The position numbers and the translations under genes are program-made. Positions 6,923 to 12,909 of a stretch of 14,398 nucleotides of DNA are shown here, one piece after another. The notes beneath the pieces are model-generated. The model had not been told where the DNA came from, ran no database searches, and was given only the letters and a program-made list of their open reading frames with translations. Positions within the stretch are counted from its first letter, which is position 1. Each line of letters begins with the position of its first letter. Source of the DNA: CAWACC01 sp964390695 (GTDB lineage Bacteria > Chlamydiota > Chlamydiia > Chlamydiales > Parachlamydiaceae); assembly GCA_964390695.1 (NCBI GenBank), contig CAYMKI010000075.1, positions 1 through 14,398 on the forward strand, read 5' to 3'.

Positions 6923-7489
6923 GTGAATTTTCAATATCGCACTCTAAGCGCTGCCAGCGGATTAACGGCTGGACTTTTGGCTCTGCTCATCTTATCCTTC
7001 CCAACTTCCTGCGCAGCGGGTTGCAAGTGCTTGCCTGGACCTGAAGGCGCAACCGGAGCGATAGGTTCGACCGGTCCTATGGGACCTATTGGCCCTACGG
7101 GAGATCCTGGCCCTCAAGGCCACGATGGGATCCCAGGATCCACTGGTCCTCAAGGCCCCACAGGTTATCCTGGAGGAAACGTTATCTCCCCCTGCAACTC
7201 AGCCAAGGTAGTGGCAGGGATCATACCTTTAGGAAGCTATTGCGGCATTCCCAATACAGATGAACTGGATGCATACTCCTACGTATCCTATGGAGACTAT
7301 GTCATTGTAACCTTCACCTCTCCAGGGCCCTATGTTATTACAGCGACAGTAGAAACTCCTGATCCATACGAGACTACCACAGCTGTGATATCTGCACAAA
7401 ACGATAATATGGTGCGCTTTGACTTAAGCGACTGCGGAGGTGTGGCTTTGGATTTCATTGCCATCAGTTGCACTGATAACCTTCCTTAA
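6923..7489 (+). CDS. Collagen-like exported protein B (16 Gly-X-Y triplets)
   Basis: This 188-residue protein starts at GTG 6923 with GAGGT five bases upstream. The N-terminal signal has a hydrophobic core at about 13-26 and reads P-T-S-C-A-A-G-C-K-C-L-P before the collagen. The P-T-S-C (27-30) is a poor lipobox, so a signal peptidase I substrate is more likely than a lipoprotein, though not certain. Three Cys (30, 34, 36) sit just before the first triplet. Residues 39-86 are sixteen Gly-X-Y triplets (G-P-M, G-P-I, G-P-T, G-D-P, G-P-Q and others). The C-terminal domain (87-188) opens with S-A-K-V-V-A-G-I, contains Y-V-I-V-T-F-T-S-P-G-P-Y-V-I-T-A-T-V, and ends L-D-F-I-A-I-S-C. It lies 24 bases after protein A and 28 before the barrel gene, so one operon is likely. 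Confidence 0.88.
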   Translation: MNFQYRTLSAASGLTAGLLALLILSFPTSCAAGCKCLPGPEGATGAIGSTGPMGPIGPTGDPGPQGHDGIPGSTGPQGPTGYPGGNVISPCNSAKVVAGIIPLGSYCGIPNTDELDAYSYVSYGDYVIVTFTSPGPYVITATVETPDPYETTTAVISAQNDNMVRFDLSDCGGVALDFIAISCTDNLP

Positions 7490-7517
7490 TAAATATTCCA
7501 ACTTGAGATGACGTATT

Positions 7518-8408
7518 ATGTTTAAGAAAATACAAGACACCCTTAGCTTGCTCAGCCTATCGCTCCTTGCATGGACCCCCTTGTCACTTTCGGCTCAGGA
7601 ATTCCCGCAGATTTATTATGAGGAATATGCCTTGCCGGAAAGCGATGAGCTATACGGCAGTCCATTTCCTTTCGACCTGCATATCGGTTATACTTCTGCA
7701 GAAGGCATTGGCCGTAGAGAAGGATATGCCACTATAGCTTTGTCCACCTTGCCGGCCCCTGAATGCGGCAGAGTAAACCCTTTTCTCGATTTTCGCCTAC
7801 ATTATCTAGACAATAGCCGCCTGGCGGGAAATTTTGGCGTAGGATTCCAAATCCACAACTATAGCCAACAACTCCGAGGATATGTTTTTTATGATTTTAG
7901 AGATACAAGCTACAGGGTCCTTAACCAGATCACCATCGGCGCAGATTGGCTTTCACCGTGCCTTGATCTCAGAATAAACACTTATTGGCCGATGACTAAT
8001 ACTGGAAAAGCAGACAAAGATTATTTTGTTTATGAGCACGGACAAGTCGCTACCCGCATCAACAACAACCGCGCATGGAAAGGCGTAGAATTCAGTGCCT
8101 CCAAGCACTCCTGCCTATTTAATCATGATATTTACTCCACCGTCGGAGCTTATGTGTATTACGGCCATCGCCGCCACCATTCGGCTGCAGGGGGAAAAGC
8201 ACGCATGGAGACCGCCATTTGGAAAAATCTAGACTTGGCCATGCAGTACTCGTACGATGCCCATTTTCAGTCCCGATTTTATGCTCAAATATCTTGGAAA
8301 CTGCCATTTAGCAGCAGCTGCAACTATGATGCCTTTTGCAGCACCTCTATTTTACGTGAAGAAATCATTGTCATCGATAGAACGTGCCATTGGAAAACCA
8401 ACTATTAA
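7518..8408 (+). CDS. Inverse-autotransporter-like outer-membrane beta-barrel without passenger
   Basis: The 296 residues begin with a signal peptide (M-F-K-K, long Leu/Ser core, cleavage about S-L-S-A at 23-26). The mature part (about 50-268) alternates hydrophobic and polar residues, as in a barrel. Stretches such as G-Y-V-F-Y-D-F-R, I-T-I-G-A-D-W-L and L-D-L-R-I-N-T-Y-W-P-M resemble the inverse autotransporter (intimin/invasin) barrel domain, where G-Y-N-x-F-Y-D and N-x-Y-x-P recur. A short tail of about 30 residues follows, containing L-R-E-E-I-I-V-I-D. No Ig-like or other passenger is present. This is far shorter than intimin or invasin. Neighbours on both sides are collagen-like genes at gaps of 28 and 11 bases, suggesting the barrel anchors or exports them. 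A weak GAGAT precedes ATG 7518. The barrel is well supported, the family assignment moderately. Confidence 0.75.
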   Translation: MFKKIQDTLSLLSLSLLAWTPLSLSAQEFPQIYYEEYALPESDELYGSPFPFDLHIGYTSAEGIGRREGYATIALSTLPAPECGRVNPFLDFRLHYLDNSRLAGNFGVGFQIHNYSQQLRGYVFYDFRDTSYRVLNQITIGADWLSPCLDLRINTYWPMTNTGKADKDYFVYEHGQVATRINNNRAWKGVEFSASKHSCLFNHDIYSTVGAYVYYGHRRHHSAAGGKARMETAIWKNLDLAMQYSYDAHFQSRFYAQISWKLPFSSSCNYDAFCSTSILREEIIVIDRTCHWKTNY

Positions 8409-8419
8409 ACAGGTCATTT

Positions 8420-9052
8420 ATGAAACGTTGCGCAAGTATCCGCCTGACTCTACTCAGCTTAGGAATGATTAGCTACCTACTGCCGCTTTATGCTATAGAT
8501 ATTCCTGCGCATTCGCATGGCTGCTGTCCAGGACCTAGAGGTCCGCAAGGACCTCTAGGAAGCACCGGAGCTACAGGACCTACCGGTCCCACAGGCCCTA
8601 CGGGAGCTACCGGCAATAACGGCTATCAAGGTCCTCAGGGTATAACAGGAGCCATCGGAATGACAGGGCCCAACCAACCTACGGGCGCCTTTGGCAATGT
8701 CCAAGGAACCTGCGAAGAGAACTCCGCCACTCCCTTATTGCTTTTCGGAAAACTGGATTTTATTTATGCTTACTATTTGCACATTGCCAATGGGTATAGT
8801 TGGGTATACAGCCAAATTGATAACGCCATACTGATCAATTTTTCAGATACCTCTGCCACGTTTGCAGTTACAGCTATCGCCGGCAGCGAACCCTCGCCAA
8901 ATACAGCCGCTGCCATCACTATTCAAAGGCCCGCATATTCCTATGCCTACTCACAATTCTTCGATGTAGGACTTTACTATCACCCTACCGATATCCTCCC
9001 GGATTATATCGACTTCATTGCTGTGGGATGCTCGGGAGAAAGCGATAATTAA
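8420..9052 (+). CDS. Collagen-like exported protein C (16 Gly-X-Y triplets)
   Basis: From ATG 8420, with AGGT five bases upstream, this encodes 210 residues. A longer frame from 8384 overlaps the barrel gene and adds 12 residues before the signal, so I reject it. The signal peptide (M-K-R-C-A-S-I-R, core to about 24) is followed by H-S-H-G-C-C-P and then sixteen Gly-X-Y triplets at 38-85, with the most regular G-P-T and G-A-T run of the three. The Cys pair 35-36 directly before the helix could link chains. The C-terminal domain (86-210) is rich in Ala, Tyr and Ser, contains F-A-V-T-A-I-A-G-S, and ends Y-I-D-F-I-A-V-G-C-S-G. It starts 11 bases after the barrel gene and is the last gene before a large hairpin. 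Confidence 0.88.
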   Translation: MKRCASIRLTLLSLGMISYLLPLYAIDIPAHSHGCCPGPRGPQGPLGSTGATGPTGPTGPTGATGNNGYQGPQGITGAIGMTGPNQPTGAFGNVQGTCEENSATPLLLFGKLDFIYAYYLHIANGYSWVYSQIDNAILINFSDTSATFAVTAIAGSEPSPNTAAAITIQRPAYSYAYSQFFDVGLYYHPTDILPDYIDFIAVGCSGESDN

Positions 9053-9109
9053 AACCCAACATACTCTAATTGCGCGCTTATTGTAACGCGATTGGAGTAT
9101 GTTGGGTTT
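9052..9109 (+). terminator. Large stem-loop closing the collagen-like operon
   Basis: AAACCCAACATACTC (9052-9066) pairs perfectly with GAGTATGTTGGGTTT (9095-9109). The stem continues through 9067-9074 with 9087-9094, including two G-U pairs, to 23 bp around a 12-base loop. It begins on the last base of the gene C stop codon. No T-tract follows directly, so it may work as a factor-assisted terminator or as an RNA 3'-end stabiliser. Confidence 0.65.
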
Positions 9110-9123
9110 AAAACCCGATATGC

Positions 9124-9145
9124 TAGACTTTTTGCAAAAGGTCTA
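9124..9145 (-). terminator. Short hairpin at the end of the 670-residue minus-strand gene
   Basis: TAGACTTTTT (9124-9133) and AAAAGGTCTA (9136-9145) pair with one G-U across a two-base gap (the top pairs would open in practice). The arm overlaps the TAG stop codon of the minus-strand gene. Together with the larger hairpin at 9052-9109 it separates the two convergent transcripts. Confidence 0.4.
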
Positions 9146-11155
9146 ATTTACCGGCGTGTAAGCTTCTTGGAGGAGTTGATGAAAAACCTGCAAAAACTGC
9201 TTTTGTGATGCCTCGTCATTGCAGGGGTAAATATATCCGGAATAAGAGATTCCCTGCTCTAAAATATGAGAGCTGATAATGTGGGCGGTAGAAATTCCTT
9301 GCTTAGCTAAAATACCCAGATAGTGTTCCTTGATGCAATGACGCTCTTCTTTAATCATCACATAGACATAATCAGGGTCTTGCATTCCTGTAAAGTGATA
9401 ACCTCTAGAATTTAATAAAGTCATCTCAATGGATTCAACCAACATCAAGAATAGCTTTTTTATTACTTGCGGATTGATGGTAGCTTTGATGCCGATAGGC
9501 AGCAGGGAGCAAAAAAATTTGTCGAGTAAAAGATCTCTATACTTTAATTCACTACCCAATAGTTCCCGAAGCTCTTCGAGGAGTTCACTTTGCTTATCGA
9601 TCATACCCCCATTAAAATCTCTGACATCTCCAATGATCCTGACGATTTCTCCTAAAATATACTGACGAGCCATTAAAAGATCTATGGAATGATCTTTGCG
9701 TAAATATTTCTCTTTTGACAACCTTAACCGAAAAACTTGAGCCTCTTTGACGTATTTTTTTCGTATGAGGCCTATGTTTTTGGAGCGCTCATGGATAAAA
9801 TGAATCTGACTGGCTGAATTAGATAACACTTCCTGAAGTGGTTTATCCTTGGCCTTCAACACCCTGACCAGGATCAAGGTAAAGAATAAATGCTCACCTG
9901 TCTGTTCCTCAAACGAAATCACCACTTGGGGTATATCCCGCACAAATTTTACCTGGTGGCTTAAAGCTAAAATATTCCTCATGATCTCTTCGTCATTTCT
10001 GGGCATAAAGACAGGATGTATGGGGTACTCGATGCGATCTTTTAAATCTCCCGGCAATTCGCGCCTCAAAAGCACTAACTCTTGCTCGGTAAATTCCCCA
10101 TGATTTTTTTCCACCTCTAAGTAAAGAGTGCAAATCCCTTCATTCCCCGTGTAATTGGAGAAGAATGAATCCTCCACATAAGTTGCGTCTGGCAAACAAG
10201 CGTGAATTGCTGCCAAGAGATGCCTTTTTTGAAACACTTCCTTTTCTTTGAATAAATTTACACCTACTGTAATGGAAAGCACTTTTCTCCGCTTGTCAGC
10301 GGACTTTAGCCAGACCCGATTTATCTTCAGGCTGAGATACCTTTTACCTCGAAAAGCTTGGATGGCTTCTCGAATCCACTTCCGATACATATAGTGTAAA
10401 CAGATGATGCGTACTAAATGTCGCACCTGCCTGACTTCTTTGAACTTGTCCTTCCATATCACCATATAATGCTGCATTTCGCTGATAAGATCTAAATCGA
10501 AAGCACCTGGAAATCTCTTTGTCAACAAGGCAATATATTCTTGCAACCGGGCCGTTTTTTCTTCCTGTGATAGACCTTTGGATTCTAAAATTCGCCGGGC
10601 ATAATAACTCGATTGCAATCCAAGCTTAATCTCGGTTTTTAAAAAAGGGATATTGTTTTGAATGATGGTTAAATCTTCGCGAATGTCACTATCCACAATG
10701 ATTTTGCAAAACGTATACAACTGGTTCTTTATGCTGGGAAAATAAAAATCTACTCCATAAACCAGAGCGACATTTAATTGTTTACCTGGCACTAACCATT
10801 GGCTGACCAATTCAAATAGAAACTTAAAAGCATTAATTCTATGGGGAGAAATAACTTCCAAGGATAAAGAACATGGCACTTTCTGACTAAGACTGCAATG
10901 TACCCAAGGCAGTATCGACTGTTTGGTTTTTTTTGCTTTACTCATTTCCTTGAAAAATGCTTCTAGAGGGAATTTTTCCTGTAATACTTTATATAGGAAT
11001 TGACTGTGAATTTCCGGACTCACACCCTCTTCCACATTATCCAAGCTAGATTTTATGACGGGTAAACATCCTTCTTGTATCATTCTCATACCAAAGTTGA
11101 ATAGTCGATCACAATGCTGATCCCGCATCCTGTCAAATTTTGTCAAATAATGCAA
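9143..11155 (-). CDS. Large cytosolic protein of unknown function
   Basis: I do not recognise this 670-residue protein. It has no signal peptide and no membrane segment. It is rich in Lys, Glu, Leu and Ile, with long helical regions (about 180-280, about 430-560). A central part with beta-like strands (about 285-365, containing F-F-S-N-Y-T-G-N-E-G-I-C-T-L-Y-L-E-V) is followed by H-P-V-F-M-P-R-N-D-E-E-I-M-R-N-I, then V-R-D-I-P-Q-V-V-I-S-F-E-E-Q-T. These look like conserved blocks rather than junk, and the frame is open for 2 kb, so the gene is real. The start is uncertain. The longest frame begins with TTG 11155 without a clear ribosome binding site. ATG 11128 has AGG directly abutting it, too close to act as one. 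ATGs at 11089 and 11083 are also possible. A repeat element lies about 20 bases upstream of the TTG. Confidence 0.8.
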   Translation of the reverse strand: MHYLTKFDRMRDQHCDRLFNFGMRMIQEGCLPVIKSSLDNVEEGVSPEIHSQFLYKVLQEKFPLEAFFKEMSKAKKTKQSILPWVHCSLSQKVPCSLSLEVISPHRINAFKFLFELVSQWLVPGKQLNVALVYGVDFYFPSIKNQLYTFCKIIVDSDIREDLTIIQNNIPFLKTEIKLGLQSSYYARRILESKGLSQEEKTARLQEYIALLTKRFPGAFDLDLISEMQHYMVIWKDKFKEVRQVRHLVRIICLHYMYRKWIREAIQAFRGKRYLSLKINRVWLKSADKRRKVLSITVGVNLFKEKEVFQKRHLLAAIHACLPDATYVEDSFFSNYTGNEGICTLYLEVEKNHGEFTEQELVLLRRELPGDLKDRIEYPIHPVFMPRNDEEIMRNILALSHQVKFVRDIPQVVISFEEQTGEHLFFTLILVRVLKAKDKPLQEVLSNSASQIHFIHERSKNIGLIRKKYVKEAQVFRLRLSKEKYLRKDHSIDLLMARQYILGEIVRIIGDVRDFNGGMIDKQSELLEELRELLGSELKYRDLLLDKFFCSLLPIGIKATINPQVIKKLFLMLVESIEMTLLNSRGYHFTGMQDPDYVYVMIKEERHCIKEHYLGILAKQGISTAHIISSHILEQGISYSGYIYPCNDEASQKQFLQVFHQLLQEAYTPVN

Positions 11156-11174
11156 ACTTTATGTAAAAAATCCA

Positions 11175-11291
11175 GCAGTTCCTGTCAAAACATCTTTTAC
11201 CCAGGGGCGCGTTGCCCCTTCGGGTCTGCCTTCCCCTGGGCTACGGTCTTTCGCCCAATTCTGGGGCTTGTGATTTTTTAGTGGGAACTGC
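11175..11291. repeat. Putative MITE/REP-like element, GC-rich stems with 8-bp terminal inverted repeats
   Basis: GCAGTTCC (11175-11182) and GGAACTGC (11284-11291) form an 8-bp terminal inverted repeat. The flanks are nearly identical direct repeats, GT-A6-TCC at 11163-11173 and GT-A7-TCC at 11293-11304, which could be a target duplication. The inside is much more GC-rich than its surroundings and full of stems: CCCAGGGG (11200-11207) with CCCCTGGG (11233-11240), GGGGC with GCCCC (11204-11218) and CCCA with TGGG (11254-11266). No ORF fits inside. It resembles dispersed non-coding repeats known in Chlamydiae, Planctomycetes and Verrucomicrobia, but only a genome-wide copy search could confirm that. 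Confidence 0.5.
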
Positions 11292-11304
11292 AGTAAAAAA
11301 ATCC

Positions 11305-11333
11305 TAGAAAAATATTTATCTTTTCTTTATAAT
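11305..11333 (+). promoter_or_regulatory. Putative promoter upstream of the 33-codon ORF
   Basis: TAGAAA (11305-11310, four of six) and a perfect TATAAT (11328-11333) are separated by 17 bases. Transcription would start near 11340, about 37 bases before the small ORF and about 217 bases before the transporter gene. It lies directly beside the right end of the repeat element. Confidence 0.45.
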
Positions 11334-11376
11334 TAATACCTGATAGAAGAATCCAGATAAGCATTCGGAGGTTAAG

Positions 11377-11478
11377 ATGAATGTTAGATTAAAATCGTGT
11401 AATCGCAAAGCTTCAATTTATTCCCTTTCTCCGTCTACATGCCAGCAAAATGGCCTCAATCAATTGCAACGTCAATAA
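11377..11478 (+). CDS. Putative 33-residue small protein or leader peptide
   Basis: ATG 11377 is preceded by CGGAGG with a five-base spacing, one of the best ribosome binding sites in the window, and by a promoter at 11305-11333. The frame encodes 33 residues, basic and polar (M-N-V-R-L-K-S-C-N-R-K, later C-Q-Q-N-G-L-N-Q-L-Q-R-Q), with two Cys and no membrane segment. It ends at TAA 11476-11478. The transporter gene begins 78 bases later, and the gap contains a T-rich run (TTCGTTTTTTAATT) but no strong hairpin. It could be a small protein, a leader peptide controlling the transporter, or the 5' remnant of a lost gene. The start signals are seen; the role is unknown. Confidence 0.4.
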   Translation: MNVRLKSCNRKASIYSLSPSTCQQNGLNQLQRQ

Positions 11479-11556
11479 TTCTTTCGTTTTTTAATTATCA
11501 CAAAACTTTATACATCCAATATCCTAAAAGTTTTGTTTATACTTATTGGAGATCAC

Positions 11557-12909
11557 ATGTCTTTATACTATTTAATTGCAAACATAGCTGACTATGTTTT
11601 ATATATATCTTGTTTATTTATCATCGGAGGCAGCCTTTACCTCTCCATTAAAACACGCTTTGTACAAATACGCCTCATCCCCTCGATTTTCAAAATGTTC
11701 TATGCGTCTATATCACAAACCTCTGCTCAAGACACTCATCATACAATACGCCCTCACCGCGCCCTACTCACGGCGATGTCTACCACTTTGGGTATCGGGA
11801 CTATTGTCGCCCCAATCATGGCCATCCATTTTGGAGGCCCCGGAGCGCTGCTTGGATTTCTGATCACCGCTTTTCTCGGCAGTGCAGCAACCTATATAGA
11901 AGTTAAATTAAGCGTAGAACACCGAACACAAGGCTCCTGCGGATCCATATTTGGCGGCCCCATGCAATACCTCAAAAATATTTTTTCTCCGGCCGCAGCA
12001 AACGCTTATGCTGTCTTGTGCTTAATCATTATGGTGGCATGGTCCGGAGCACAGTCCAACCAGGTTTCTGCCGCCCTTAACTCTCCACAATTAGGCGATT
12101 TTCGTATCTCTCCATCTATATCCGGTGCTATTATGGCTTTGTTAATCCTATACTTGCTAACGGGAGGCATCAAACGCATTGGTTCCTTTTCAGCTAAACT
12201 TGTCCCGGTTATATTCGTTTTGTATATTAGTTCAAGCTGTTGGATTATTTTTTGCAACTTGGATAAAATGGGTTCGATCTTTAATGCAATGATTGAAGGA
12301 CTCTTCCAACCCTACCAAATGGCGACAGGCTCTTTGGTCGGCGGCATGATCAGCGCCATGCGCTGGGGCATATTTAAAGGAATTCAAGTCTCAGAAGCAG
12401 GAATTGGAACCCAGACTATTCCACATTCCCTGGCGAATACGGATGATGCCTCATCACAAGCGACCGTTGCCATGTTATCGACCTATACGGCGGGTATATT
12501 GGCATTCCTTTCCGGAATAGTAACCTTGATTACGGGAACATGGGAAAATCCTGAACTCCCTCTTGGCATCAGCATGACGGTAGCATCCTTCAATCTTTAT
12601 TTTTCCACCTTCGGCATCGTCATCGTCAGTATAGCAGCCCTGTTATTTGGATTCGGCACTATATTGGGCAACAGCTTTAATGGCAGCCAGTGCTATAAAT
12701 ATCTCACCAATAATAAAGGCTCTGTATTCTACTTTTTGTTTACGGCTATTGGAGTATACGTTGGAGCTATTTCCGAAGCTAAAGTTTTTTGGGCCTTTAG
12801 CGATATCATCTTAGCCTTCTTGTCTATACTGCACATTTCCGGCTTAATTAAAGCCTGCACGCAAGCTACAGCATCAGAAGAGTGCCTACAGGCTCAAACA
12901 GACTCATAG
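11557..12909 (+). CDS. AGCS-family sodium:alanine/glycine symporter
   Basis: This 450-residue inner-membrane transporter has about ten to eleven predicted helices. Family features are G-I-G-T-I-V-A-P-I (79-87), G-G-P-G-A-L-L-G-F-L-I-T-A-F-L-G (93-108), the Y-x-E-V-x-L-S-V-x-H-R segment after it, G-G-P-M-Q-Y-L (133-139) and R-W-G-I-F-K-G-I-Q-V-S-E-A-G-I-G-T (269-285), the counterpart of the conserved S-N-E-A-G-x-G loop. The AGCS (DagA/AlsT) family imports alanine, glycine or related amino acids with Na+, and Chlamydia has such genes. Exact substrate is unknown. The start is ATG 11557 with TGGAGA about five bases upstream. The frame extends eight codons further to 11533 but without a site. The last 16 bases overlap the aspartokinase gene tail-to-tail. 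As an amino-acid importer it fits an intracellular life. Confidence 0.88.
   Translation: MSLYYLIANIADYVLYISCLFIIGGSLYLSIKTRFVQIRLIPSIFKMFYASISQTSAQDTHHTIRPHRALLTAMSTTLGIGTIVAPIMAIHFGGPGALLGFLITAFLGSAATYIEVKLSVEHRTQGSCGSIFGGPMQYLKNIFSPAAANAYAVLCLIIMVAWSGAQSNQVSAALNSPQLGDFRISPSISGAIMALLILYLLTGGIKRIGSFSAKLVPVIFVLYISSSCWIIFCNLDKMGSIFNAMIEGLFQPYQMATGSLVGGMISAMRWGIFKGIQVSEAGIGTQTIPHSLANTDDASSQATVAMLSTYTAGILAFLSGIVTLITGTWENPELPLGISMTVASFNLYFSTFGIVIVSIAALLFGFGTILGNSFNGSQCYKYLTNNKGSVFYFLFTAIGVYVGAISEAKVFWAFSDIILAFLSILHISGLIKACTQATASEECLQAQTDS

Noticed and set aside
8384..8419. Upstream extension of collagen-like protein C from 8384
   Set aside because: It overlaps the end of the barrel gene and displaces the signal peptide. 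AGGT is correctly placed for ATG 8420.
11200..11266. GC-rich stems as a riboswitch or structured RNA gene
   Set aside because: No known riboswitch core is recognisable. The terminal inverted repeats and flanking direct repeats fit a repeat element better.
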